64,000 nucleotides of DNA from an uncultured bacterium. Lineage in GTDB: Bacteria; Margulisbacteria; Marinamargulisbacteria; SXXA01. The notes beneath the pieces are model-generated. The model was given only the letters and a program-made list of their open reading frames with translations, was not told the origin of the DNA and made no database searches. The position numbers were made by a program, and so were the translations under genes. Shown here in pieces: positions 23,177-32,335 of this stretch; the stretch's first letter is position 1, and each line of letters starts with the position of its first letter. The stretch spans positions 62,001 through 126,000 of the forward strand of contig CAIPHK010000011.1 in the NCBI GenBank assembly GCA_903864835.1. The letters run 5' to 3'.

Positions 23177-23182
23177 ATATCA

Positions 23183-23211
23183 ATTTTACATACATAACAT
23201 TTCATTATCAA
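23183..23211 (-). promoter_or_regulatory. sigma-70-type promoter, leaderless arrangement
   Basis: On the minus strand TTGATA (23211-23206), exactly 17 nt, TAAAAT (23188-23183), then 6 nt and the ATG of the PilN-like gene. This is the best-matching member of the set of promoters placed directly before a start codon. Confidence 0.7.
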
Positions 23212-23314
23212 TATTTATTTACGCCAAGATATCAGGGTGAAACATATTCCAACTAAGCCCGCTTGTGATATGATCTCGTCCGTTATTTTTAAAATCCGGG
23301 TTCAAGGAGTTTCC

Positions 23315-24073
23315 ATGAAATATGCGTTGACGTTTACCGCCGCTGCACTGATTGCCGCAGCCCCCCTAATTGCTGCCGAAGGGAACTTAACACCGGCATC
23401 TACCCCCCCGATTGCATCAGTAAGCACGACGGCTCCGGCCGCCACGTCGCAATTTAAATCAGATATCGAAAAACGGAGCTATGCGGTCGGAATGACCATT
23501 GCGGATTCATTTAAAACCCGCCCTGAGTTTGACGGACTTGCGATCGCGTCTGGATTTAGAGATGTAATTGCAGGCACCCCGCGACTCACCGATCAAGAAA
23601 AACAGGAGATTGTTGTGGCATATCAAAATGAAGTCCAAGCCCGTCGCGAACAGGAATTAAAAACAGCTGCAGACAAAAATACAGATGCAGGAAAAGCGTT
23701 TTTAGAAGCAAACAAAAAACAACCAGGGATCACCACCACGGCCACTGGCCTTCAGTACAAGGTCGTGAGCACCGGCACTGGCAAAACCCGCAAGTCCCCC
23801 AAAGCATCGGATACCGTCACCGTTCATTATCAAGGAACGTTGATTGATGGGACCGAATTCGATAGTTCTTACAAGCGAAATCAACCAGCGACGTTTCCTT
23901 TAAACGGCGTCATCAAAGGCTGGACTGAGGGTCTTCAAAAAATGAAGACTGGCGACAAATATACGTTCTATATCCCCGCCGACCTGGCCTACGGTGATAG
24001 TGCAGCCGGCCTCATTGGTCCAAATTCAGTCCTGATATTCCAAGTTGAATTGATTAGTATTGGCGGCAAATAA
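23315..24073 (+). CDS. periplasmic FKBP-type peptidyl-prolyl isomerase (FkpA-like)
   Basis: This enzyme speeds proline cis-trans isomerisation and acts as a folding helper. The 252-residue protein has a signal peptide (MKYALTFTAAALIAAAPLIA), an FkpA-type helical dimerisation domain (about 48-140) with SYAVGMTIADSF, and a C-terminal FKBP domain (about 165-252) with TVHYQGTLIDGTEFDSSY, VIKGWTEGLQKMK and YIPADLAYGD. AAGGAG lies 5 nt before the ATG, and TATGAT near 23267 may be the -10 element. A hairpin terminator follows. Confidence 0.95.
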   Translation: MKYALTFTAAALIAAAPLIAAEGNLTPASTPPIASVSTTAPAATSQFKSDIEKRSYAVGMTIADSFKTRPEFDGLAIASGFRDVIAGTPRLTDQEKQEIVVAYQNEVQARREQELKTAADKNTDAGKAFLEANKKQPGITTTATGLQYKVVSTGTGKTRKSPKASDTVTVHYQGTLIDGTEFDSSYKRNQPATFPLNGVIKGWTEGLQKMKTGDKYTFYIPADLAYGDSAAGLIGPNSVLIFQVELISIGGK

Positions 24074-24100
24074 AGCCCAAATTTAGGTCGTTATATTTAC

Positions 24101-24132
24101 AAACCCCTCCGGTGACCCCTGGGGGGTTTTTT
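24101..24132 (+). terminator. rho-independent terminator after the FKBP gene
   Basis: AAACCCC (24101-24107) pairs with GGGGTTT, with extra CC/GG pairing inside, followed by TTTTTT. It separates the FKBP gene from the next plus-strand operon, which starts 21 bp later. Confidence 0.85.
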
Positions 24133-24153
24133 GTTGGAGGCAAGATCATTCGA

Positions 24154-25230
24154 ATGACAAAATTACACCGGATTCTACTCGCCTTGGCCGCTACGGGACT
24201 CTCCGCTTGCGCGTCCCTCACCCCATCACGCACCTCCAGCTTGGACACTGTCCTTACGATCGGCATTGGGGGCGGCAGCTCAACGCAGGTGGTTCCCCTA
24301 TCTGGCGTTTCCGGCGCAGGACAATTTCGACACGCACGCTGGTCCCCTTCGGGAACACAGATCCTGTCATATTCAGTGACCGACGGGGATATTTACCTCT
24401 GCACATCCACCGGAAATACCCGTTCGAACCTCACGAACACATCGACACTCACCGAAACGAATCCTGAATGGTCCCCGTCCGGCGAATTAATTGCGTATAT
24501 TGGAACCACCGCATCAGGATTTGGCTCACTCTACGTCATGACCAAAACCGGCAGTTCACAAACCCCGTTACTCAGCGGCATTAGTCGGATGGGGTGGAAC
24601 TCCGACTCCACGCTTCTTTGGGCGATCGGGTCCAATCAACAACTGTATCTGGTGACCCCATCTGGATCGGCAACCGCTTTAGGCTCAAACTACCTGGTGG
24701 ATTCAGGAACAACCCCACAATGGGCAGGATCTACTACGATCCGATTTGTATCCGGAGGCATTACGTATCTGGGATCGAGCCGCGGCGGCGTCGTTGGGAT
24801 TCGGAATACAAGCAATTCCAATTGGGGAGTTGCGTCCGCGCAAGCCTTTATTGATCTTGATTCCAATGACTCGACTGGATACTGGGTATCCACCACCGGC
24901 AACATTGTCAGCCTGGGTCGAGCCGATCTCGCGGTACTATCCCCCAGCGGCAACCGGATTGCGTTAGCACTCCGAGGAACGGTGTATACCACCACCCTCT
25001 CGACGCTGGCACGCACCGTGGCCCTGGATACCGGCGGTTACCGCATTCAGTCGATCACGTGGACCCCCGACAATGAGACCTTGATCATATCGAGTACGGG
25101 CGGCCTGGTTGCGGCGCGGTATGACGGGAGCAGTGTCGTATCGCTATCCGGAATCGGCGCTGGCGATTTTGACCTATCCCCAAATGGTCAATCCGTTGTC
25201 TATATTGGGGTACGGGAGGAAACATTATGA
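24154..25230 (+). CDS. TolB-like/WD40 beta-propeller lipoprotein
   Basis: The 358-residue product has a lipoprotein signal with lipobox LSAC. The remainder consists of PD40/WD40-like blades: FRHARWSPSGTQILSY, NPEWSPSGELIAYIG, AVLSPSGNRIALAL, SITWTPDNETLIISS and FDLSPNGQSVVYIG. Such propellers, like TolB, bind partner proteins at the outer membrane. The partner here is unknown. The ATG at 24154 gives a proper signal peptide; GGAGG lies 13 nt upstream. It overlaps the next propeller gene as ATGA. Confidence 0.85.
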   Translation: MTKLHRILLALAATGLSACASLTPSRTSSLDTVLTIGIGGGSSTQVVPLSGVSGAGQFRHARWSPSGTQILSYSVTDGDIYLCTSTGNTRSNLTNTSTLTETNPEWSPSGELIAYIGTTASGFGSLYVMTKTGSSQTPLLSGISRMGWNSDSTLLWAIGSNQQLYLVTPSGSATALGSNYLVDSGTTPQWAGSTTIRFVSGGITYLGSSRGGVVGIRNTSNSNWGVASAQAFIDLDSNDSTGYWVSTTGNIVSLGRADLAVLSPSGNRIALALRGTVYTTTLSTLARTVALDTGGYRIQSITWTPDNETLIISSTGGLVAARYDGSSVVSLSGIGAGDFDLSPNGQSVVYIGVREETL

Positions 25231-26177
25231 GGGTCATTTCATTCGGAATGATAGTCGGGCTGGTCGCGCTCGGCGTCATGATGACATCGTGTGGCCAAGC
25301 CACCTCGTCATCAACAAGCCAGGCCCAATATCGAAACATATGGGTTATCAATGTTGATGGAACTGGCGAATCAGAATTGGTCAAATCATCCCTGGATTTG
25401 TCAGCCCCGCAGTTTTCACCTGATGGCACCCAAATTACTCTTGATACGTCCAATACGTTGTCTGTGATCGAACGACGATCCGACATTTATATTGCATCGG
25501 TCAACGCCGACACCGCCAGGGCGATTGCCAGCAGCAATTGGGATGAATCTGGCGCGCGATGGTCTCCAGACGGGAGCCAAATTGCATTCGAATCGGATGG
25601 GCGCATTGTGGTTCTGACGGTGGCCACTGGCGCTACCGTTAACATTGCCACGGGACACCGACCGGCATGGTCCCCGGACGGACTAACTCTTGCGTACGAA
25701 TATGACGGCGTTCGGGTTGTCAGCGCCAATGGATCTGGCGATACGAATTTGGGTGCCAATGGAAGCCATCCCGCATGGTTTTCGTCGGGCGCGGCGATCG
25801 CCTACGACCTGTCCTCGGGAAGTTCATCGTCCATCATCGTGGTCACGTTCCCCGGCGGGGTAAAAACAACATTGGCGACGGGACGCAATCCCGCGGTCGC
25901 TCCCGGGGGGACACTGGTTGCTTACGAACGAGATGGGGATCTATTTGCCGCATCTACAACGCGCAATGAATCCGTCGTTGCAATTGCCGCCAAACAGGCC
26001 GTGTTTTCTCCTAACGGTGCAAAACTGGCGTATGTGTATACCGGAACAGGCACTGACCAAATCGCGGTACTATCGTTATCCGCCACCGCAAATAGTACGA
26101 TTTTATGTACAGGGAGCCGCCCCAGCTGGTCTCCCGACAACCTCAAATTGGTATTTGAAAAGGTTGTCCTGCGCTAA
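25227..26177 (+). CDS. second TolB-like beta-propeller lipoprotein
   Basis: The 316-residue protein carries a lipobox MTSC (Cys21) and repeated propeller blades: LSAPQFSPDGTQITLD, GARWSPDGSQIAFES, RPAWSPDGLTLAYEY, NPAVAPGGTLVAYER, QAVFSPNGAKLAYVY and RPSWSPDNLKLVFEK. It is related in design to the gene just upstream, overlapping it as ATGA, so the two probably arose by duplication and may work together at the periplasmic face of the outer membrane. The next gene begins directly after its stop codon (TAAATG). Confidence 0.86.
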   Translation: MRVISFGMIVGLVALGVMMTSCGQATSSSTSQAQYRNIWVINVDGTGESELVKSSLDLSAPQFSPDGTQITLDTSNTLSVIERRSDIYIASVNADTARAIASSNWDESGARWSPDGSQIAFESDGRIVVLTVATGATVNIATGHRPAWSPDGLTLAYEYDGVRVVSANGSGDTNLGANGSHPAWFSSGAAIAYDLSSGSSSSIIVVTFPGGVKTTLATGRNPAVAPGGTLVAYERDGDLFAASTTRNESVVAIAAKQAVFSPNGAKLAYVYTGTGTDQIAVLSLSATANSTILCTGSRPSWSPDNLKLVFEKVVLR

Positions 26178-27320
26178 ATGATTGAGGGATCGGGGGCCGA
26201 AGGTATAACTCGGCACCCTCGCAGAATTATGATCGTCTCCAACGGCTACGGGGAGGATCTTATCGGCGCCAAACTGGGGGGTGCGTTTAAGACGATTGCG
26301 CCTGACATTACAATTGCCCCACTCCCCTTGATCGGAACAGGCGCTGCATATCAGGCCAGTCACTTTATTCCTGAAATGACCTCCCCGATCCCTCGCAGTG
26401 GCGGATTTATCCGAACTCCCCGTGACGTTATTGGCGACCTTCAAGGGGGCATCCTCTCTACATTGTGGAAACAACGTCGGGAAATTCAAGCGCATTCGAA
26501 CGCTGCGGATGCAATTATTGCCGTCGGAGATGTATTTTGCTTGATGTGGGCCACCTCCGGCATGCATCGCCCTACGGTCTTTTTACCCACCGCCAAAAGT
26601 GATTTGTTTATGCCCCATTCGGCGCTTGAATACTTTTTAATCCGACGTCGGGCCGATTGGATATTTACACGGGACACGGTTACTGCTGATGCGTTTGGTC
26701 AGCAGGGAATCGATGCCCAATTCTTGGGAAATCCAATGATGGACGGACTACTTGATTCAACCCCGTTGAACCGACCGCCATCCTCGGTGACATTGGCATT
26801 GCTACCAGGATCTCGAACGGAATGTTATGGCAACCTGGACCGCATATTGCAGGTGCTGCCGCTGATCCCCTCCGCCCTCCCGATTTGGGGATGGATATGC
26901 CAGTCCCCTCAGGTGGATCATCGCGAGCTTTCGCGGGTGTTAACCGCCCACGGATATATCAATTCCAATGGCCATTGGACACATCCCAATGGTACACTCA
27001 CCCTTGAGTTGACCCTTCGTTTTTCGTCTGCGGTGCAGGCGTCAGATTGTGTCATCGGCCTGGCCGGAACCGCCAACGAACAAGCAGCCTGGCTCGGAAA
27101 ACCAGTTATCGCATTTCCGGGAACCGGTCCTCAAAGTCGGCCCCTACGATTTATTGAACAGCAGCAATTAATCGGGCCGCGCCTTCATTATATTCAGTCA
27201 TCCACGCCGAAGGATATTGCAACCGCAGTGATTCACGCGCTCTCCTTGCCCCCATTATCCCCCCCCGCTCCTCAAAACGCAGCGCACGCTATCGCGGGGC
27301 ATGTTCTGCCTTTAATCTGA
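26178..27320 (+). CDS. lipid-A-disaccharide-synthase-related protein
   Basis: The 380-residue protein resembles the LpxB-related family known from Cyanobacteria and Deinococcus (TIGR03492 type). It shows IMIVSNGYGEDLIGAKLG at the N-terminus, a VGDVFCLMWA segment, the donor-domain start LLPGSRTECYGNL, and the C-terminal DCVIGLAGTANEQAAWLGKPV, typical of GT-B glycosyltransferases. A sugar or lipid acceptor is implied but unknown; true lipid A synthesis is not shown. The ATG directly after the previous stop was taken; an internal ATG at 26229 starts the conserved motif. The end touches tamB as TGATG. Confidence 0.85.
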   Translation: MIEGSGAEGITRHPRRIMIVSNGYGEDLIGAKLGGAFKTIAPDITIAPLPLIGTGAAYQASHFIPEMTSPIPRSGGFIRTPRDVIGDLQGGILSTLWKQRREIQAHSNAADAIIAVGDVFCLMWATSGMHRPTVFLPTAKSDLFMPHSALEYFLIRRRADWIFTRDTVTADAFGQQGIDAQFLGNPMMDGLLDSTPLNRPPSSVTLALLPGSRTECYGNLDRILQVLPLIPSALPIWGWICQSPQVDHRELSRVLTAHGYINSNGHWTHPNGTLTLELTLRFSSAVQASDCVIGLAGTANEQAAWLGKPVIAFPGTGPQSRPLRFIEQQQLIGPRLHYIQSSTPKDIATAVIHALSLPPLSPPAPQNAAHAIAGHVLPLI

Positions 27321-30300
27321 TGATACGGGATCTATTGCGGCTCAATCGCCGCATTCGGTTCGTTGCCACAGTTACAGCGATGATTACCATCGGCCTGGGT
27401 ATTTTTGTGGTTGTAAAAACCGCACCCTACGGCATCGCTAAACTCATTGTTGAACACGAACTATCCAAAATTTTCAAACAAGAAATTGTCATCGACGAAA
27501 TGTCTGGAAATATTTTTTCGGTGGCCCGGTTTAAAGGAATTCACTTTAAAAACAACCCCCAATTTGGCCAACCTGGCGCCGTCTTGGATATTGAAGAAGC
27601 GACCGCCCATTACAGCTTGATCAACGTATTCGCCCATAGAGGTGATTTTGCCGCGGGAACACATACCCTACGCCTTAACGGCATGATCATCCACTCTCAC
27701 AAGAACCGCTTGGATCTGTGGAATGTCTTGATGATTCTCCCCCCCCCAGATCCCCGCCTAAAACCACAACCCCTCACATTCCATGGCCGAATCTATATCG
27801 ACGAATCGACCATCCGAATTAAAGACGATCGCGGCTGGGGGGAGACGCCTGCTGCCCATCCGTTCCGTGACGATATCAACGAGGTGACCGGAATTGCCGA
27901 TTTTAAGGATATTAAAAATGCACGTATTGCATTGTCAGGGACATTGGGAATCCCTCGATCTCCATTTCGGATCGTCGGGAACCTCAATACTACAAACGGC
28001 CAATGGGCGTTTAAAATCCAATCAGAAAACATACCGCTCGTTAAATGGGGGCCTTACGTCCTTCCCCAAACCGGCGTGTCGTTGTCGGGCGGATCCGCCG
28101 ACATTGATGTGTTTGTCAGAAGTAAATTAAATCCTCCAAAAACCGAATTTCCATTGTGGTACAACGTGGACGCCACGCTCCATCGTGCCCGATTTCGGCT
28201 GGCGTCATTTCCAATCCCGGCGACCGAAATTAAAGGCAACATTCAGCTCTATAACACCCGTTTTAAAGAGGCGATGCCTCTAAACAAAATAGGCCATCGC
28301 CAAAATACTATGGTTGAGCTGAACATCCACTCTGCCGCAATTGGGAAATCACCCTTTTCGGCGGTCGGCGCCATTGCGCTAGATTCCCACACAATGGCGT
28401 TACATCTCAAATCATCCGCGCTCGATTTCAAGTCAATCAAACTATTGTTTCCAAGCCTTAAAACTTGGAAAATGGAGGGTACGGGCAGTGCGTCATTAAA
28501 CGTGACCGGCCTGATGTCGTCGCCCAATGTTGCAGGCCACTATACGATTGCCACAGCCAAAGCATACGGCTTTCCTGTCGAAGAGTTGGGTCTGGCCATC
28601 GGCTACCGAAACCGAAAACTGACCCTCCAGTCCTTTTCTGGACGTGTCCATGACGGCCCCCTCGCATTGAGCGCATCGGTGAACTTCCAGACAGACGTTC
28701 CTCATGTGGCGGCGGTGGTGGCCTCGACGGAAATGGATATGGGCCGAATTGGACCAAAAAATGGGATCAAAGGCCGATTGTCCACTCGGATCTCGGTGGA
28801 CGGTCCCACCCAGCGGATGTCACTGGATATCCGAGCGGTGTCGTCAGCAGGCGTCACTTGGATGAATCAAATCATTCGATCTGTCATGATAAACGGACGG
28901 ATCCTCAACAGCAACGACGTCGTGGTCGACCGTGCCGACTTTTGGATCAACGACAGCACCACCCCCATTCACAGCTACGGACTAATCCGAAATTGGCGGA
29001 CGGCCGACTTTGCATTCGAGGCCCAAAGTGTGGTTTTTCGGGATATTCAGGAGGGCCGTACGGGCGTCGGTAACGCGACCATTTCCGGGCGTATTGGCGC
29101 ACTCCTTACTCCCAAATTTTGGGAGGCCCCCCGCAGCACCCTCGTGATCACCGCGAACGGAACCTTGTCCCATTTCCACATCCATAATCAGCCATTGGAT
29201 CTTGCCGAGTTCGATATTACGCTTCGGCCGACCACGTTGACCGTCCGCCATTTGAGCACTCAATTTGGATCTGAATCATTGACTGCCGAAGGGGAGTTTG
29301 TCGACGGAGTGCCGCACCACCTATTGTTAAAGGTCGACGGTTTTACAATCCGCGATACCAGCTTCTTGCAACCGTATATCCCCGCGTCATTCAAACCATT
29401 TTCCGGAACATTTACGGGCTCCGCCATTATTGATGCGCTTCCGCACTTGCGTCAAAGCACAGCTTCCGCAATACTATCGTTGTCTGCGTCGGGGAACGTC
29501 CAAATTGCCAATAGTATTATTCGGGGCCAAGCATTCGACAAGATCATGTTCGTCGGGGGTTGGGACGGCAATCAGTTGGCTATCTCCCGTGCGTTGTTCC
29601 AAAAAAACCGCTCCATCATTTCTGTATCCGGTAAGGTTAACGCCCAACGATCAATGGCGTTGTTCATCGATACGGGAACCACTATTTATCTCCATGATTT
29701 CCAGACGATTCTCCAACCCGTAATGGGCGGCGTCGACGGCGGAGGGCAGGTGTCGGGATCGATATCTGGAACGTTTGACCATCCCAACATTGTCTTGAAT
29801 TTGGACTTTTATAAGATGGAATTTGGGGGAATTCAATTCCGATCAATCCATGGAATATTTGGCTTAGACGACCGCAAATTAATCGCCAAAAATCTTATTA
29901 TTCGCCCCAAGGAAGGGCAATTTGATATCTCTGGATATTTTAACCTCGCCACATTCTTGTCCAAAGATCCCATCCCCTTAGACTACGATCTTCAGTTGGG
30001 AGTCTCCCCCATGGGGTTAGACGTTTTTTCGGAGTTGGTCGAATCCATCCGTCGCGAATGGCTCGCCCGCTTCACGTCCGACACGGTCGCATCCGAAGCC
30101 GTTGTTCGCAATTCCAATGTAACCGTTCGCCCCAAAGCAAATCCATTTATTGTATCGGATACCGGGTTCTCTGTCCCCGTCCCGTTGCTCTATTCGCCCG
30201 CTTCCGAGGACCATTCCTTAGGCGTATTAAATCGGGTCAAAGTGCTCCAAAAATATTCCCAATATACGGGGGACATTGGATTGTCATCGTATTTAAGCGG

Positions 30301-32335
30301 CACTTTTTCCGGAACGTTGAGCGCAAAATCAAGGAACGATCTCCCCCCGGAGATCAACGCCAAGTTTGAATTTTCTGACGCCACATTATCCTTTCTTCGC
30401 GGCCAGCATATTGTGGTTGAGATCACTTCAAAAACGACGAGCCTTCATTATAAGTTTGGGGTAGAAAAGGGAGATATTGGAGGATCTCCGTTTGAATCAT
30501 TCATCAGCGAAGGGACTTACCAAAACGATGGATATCTCACAATTGATCGATCAGAGGTCACGACATTAAGCGGAAAATCCCACTCAATTCTCAGCGGACG
30601 ATTCCCGATGTCCGCCTACTGGAATTCGGATCACATCTCCCATCCGATGGACCTTCGGATGACCTGGGCAGGCGATGACATTAATATCCTATCTATTGTC
30701 ATTCCCCACTTAAAAAAAGTGAGCAACAGTGGGTCTGTCATTCTAAGAGTGGAAGGCCCGTTGACTAACCCAATCTTTTCAACCGAAAAGGTCGACTTGG
30801 TCAACGCATCCATTTTACTCAACGAAAAAATGAGTCCGATCCAATCGCCGCTGATGATTACCGGCGGCACCTTTTCGATCAAATCCAATAAAATCACGAT
30901 TTCCGACTTGGCATTTGCTTGGAAGGGCATCGATACCCTACGACTCGGATCGTCTACTCCGGAAACCAACACGATGACCCTAAATGGCTCCATCTCGATC
31001 GATCGCTTTCAATTTATCGCGGCAGACGCCGCCGTGTTGGGCATGAATCTCGACTTTGGGAGTGCCTCTCTCTCCGTCAATTTCCCCCTCATATATCGCG
31101 GCCAAGTTGACCTTCTCTCTCTAAAAATTGTCGGCCCATACTCGATTCCCATCTCCAAAATCGCCAAAGACAAACAGCAACGGATTTCTGGCACGGAACA
31201 AGAGACCGGGCCGCTGATCAGTGGCGCGGTCCAATTTTTTGACGGAGAATTGTCCATGCCCGGCCTTGGGGAACGTCCGCTTCGCCCCAACTTCACCCTC
31301 AACATTCGGGGTTCCATCGGCCAAAATGTCCGATTGGTAGGCAGCCTGGTGGGTGAGGGCATCCTTGCCGACGTCGCCAACCGCTTCGACCTCTCACTGG
31401 CGGAAACGGTATCGCCAGTCATTATGTCAGGGACGCTGAACGCCCCTAAGATCCAAAATCCAGTGGTGGTTTCAACGGGGTACATCAACCTTTTGAACCG
31501 ACAGTTTGAAATCCTATCTATCGACCGCCAACGCGACTATTTTAGAAGTAACCAATATAAAATTCATAACAATACGGTCGAGTTCCAAGCCGACTATTCA
31601 TCGTACAAGAGCCGAATGATTCCTCAGTTAAATATCACCGCTTTAACGGTGATTGAGCCGTTGGTTACCCCGACCAACAACGCTGTCGGAAGTACATTTT
31701 CAACCGACGACACGACCAAATACACTCACGTCATCGTGACTGTTTTGGGATCGGTCTATAGCCTTGAAGGATTTCAATTTGATAAATATGTGTCGACCCG
31801 GGCAGACGCTGGGGAACGGATGGAATATCGGGGCACCTATCGGTTGGGCGGCGGTTCCAATGCGGGACTGGGGGACGCCGCCGCGATCGCAAAAATATTG
31901 GCTCCAGAATTGTTGGATACGGGCACGTCCGGCGCATCGGCAGGTAACGGCCGGATTCTGACCCAATTGGGGACGGGCGCGGTCAACTACATTTCACAAT
32001 CCGCCCTGCGGGGAATTGAGCATGGATTGGCTAAAAATATTGGAGTTGATGATATCAAAATCAATTATAGTTTGGGCGACGCCGTGTTTAACAATCTATC
32101 CAATCAAACCGTCGGCGTTAGCTTGGGCAAATCGCTATTTTCCAACAAACTCTATGTCCGTGCACGGACGGACGTCGATCTCGAACGACGAAAATATGCC
32201 AACGCCTTACAGGTCTCAGACATTGAACTCACCTACTACCTTGAAAAATATCTCTCGCTTAACTACGCCAATTTCATCGATAATGCGGGCGACTCCCGAA
32301 ATCGGTACAACGTGAAGTATTCCTATGAATTTTAG
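27320..32335 (+). CDS. tamB: TamB-family translocation and assembly module protein (DUF490)
   Basis: The 1671-residue protein has one N-terminal membrane helix (about 13-35) and then a very long, repetitive beta-rich body, as in the AsmA-like/TamB lipid-transfer superfamily. The last 350 residues form the TamB C-terminal domain (GEGILADVANRFDLSLAETV, then YINLLNRQFEILSIDRQRDY), ending in a terminal Phe. With a TamA or BamA-type barrel it spans the periplasm and is linked to outer-membrane protein assembly and phospholipid transport. It is longer than Escherichia coli TamB (1259). The tamA-like gene starts inside its end (11-nt overlap). Confidence 0.93.
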   Translation: MIRDLLRLNRRIRFVATVTAMITIGLGIFVVVKTAPYGIAKLIVEHELSKIFKQEIVIDEMSGNIFSVARFKGIHFKNNPQFGQPGAVLDIEEATAHYSLINVFAHRGDFAAGTHTLRLNGMIIHSHKNRLDLWNVLMILPPPDPRLKPQPLTFHGRIYIDESTIRIKDDRGWGETPAAHPFRDDINEVTGIADFKDIKNARIALSGTLGIPRSPFRIVGNLNTTNGQWAFKIQSENIPLVKWGPYVLPQTGVSLSGGSADIDVFVRSKLNPPKTEFPLWYNVDATLHRARFRLASFPIPATEIKGNIQLYNTRFKEAMPLNKIGHRQNTMVELNIHSAAIGKSPFSAVGAIALDSHTMALHLKSSALDFKSIKLLFPSLKTWKMEGTGSASLNVTGLMSSPNVAGHYTIATAKAYGFPVEELGLAIGYRNRKLTLQSFSGRVHDGPLALSASVNFQTDVPHVAAVVASTEMDMGRIGPKNGIKGRLSTRISVDGPTQRMSLDIRAVSSAGVTWMNQIIRSVMINGRILNSNDVVVDRADFWINDSTTPIHSYGLIRNWRTADFAFEAQSVVFRDIQEGRTGVGNATISGRIGALLTPKFWEAPRSTLVITANGTLSHFHIHNQPLDLAEFDITLRPTTLTVRHLSTQFGSESLTAEGEFVDGVPHHLLLKVDGFTIRDTSFLQPYIPASFKPFSGTFTGSAIIDALPHLRQSTASAILSLSASGNVQIANSIIRGQAFDKIMFVGGWDGNQLAISRALFQKNRSIISVSGKVNAQRSMALFIDTGTTIYLHDFQTILQPVMGGVDGGGQVSGSISGTFDHPNIVLNLDFYKMEFGGIQFRSIHGIFGLDDRKLIAKNLIIRPKEGQFDISGYFNLATFLSKDPIPLDYDLQLGVSPMGLDVFSELVESIRREWLARFTSDTVASEAVVRNSNVTVRPKANPFIVSDTGFSVPVPLLYSPASEDHSLGVLNRVKVLQKYSQYTGDIGLSSYLSGTFSGTLSAKSRNDLPPEINAKFEFSDATLSFLRGQHIVVEITSKTTSLHYKFGVEKGDIGGSPFESFISEGTYQNDGYLTIDRSEVTTLSGKSHSILSGRFPMSAYWNSDHISHPMDLRMTWAGDDINILSIVIPHLKKVSNSGSVILRVEGPLTNPIFSTEKVDLVNASILLNEKMSPIQSPLMITGGTFSIKSNKITISDLAFAWKGIDTLRLGSSTPETNTMTLNGSISIDRFQFIAADAAVLGMNLDFGSASLSVNFPLIYRGQVDLLSLKIVGPYSIPISKIAKDKQQRISGTEQETGPLISGAVQFFDGELSMPGLGERPLRPNFTLNIRGSIGQNVRLVGSLVGEGILADVANRFDLSLAETVSPVIMSGTLNAPKIQNPVVVSTGYINLLNRQFEILSIDRQRDYFRSNQYKIHNNTVEFQADYSSYKSRMIPQLNITALTVIEPLVTPTNNAVGSTFSTDDTTKYTHVIVTVLGSVYSLEGFQFDKYVSTRADAGERMEYRGTYRLGGGSNAGLGDAAAIAKILAPELLDTGTSGASAGNGRILTQLGTGAVNYISQSALRGIEHGLAKNIGVDDIKINYSLGDAVFNNLSNQTVGVSLGKSLFSNKLYVRARTDVDLERRKYANALQVSDIELTYYLEKYLSLNYANFIDNAGDSRNRYNVKYSYEF

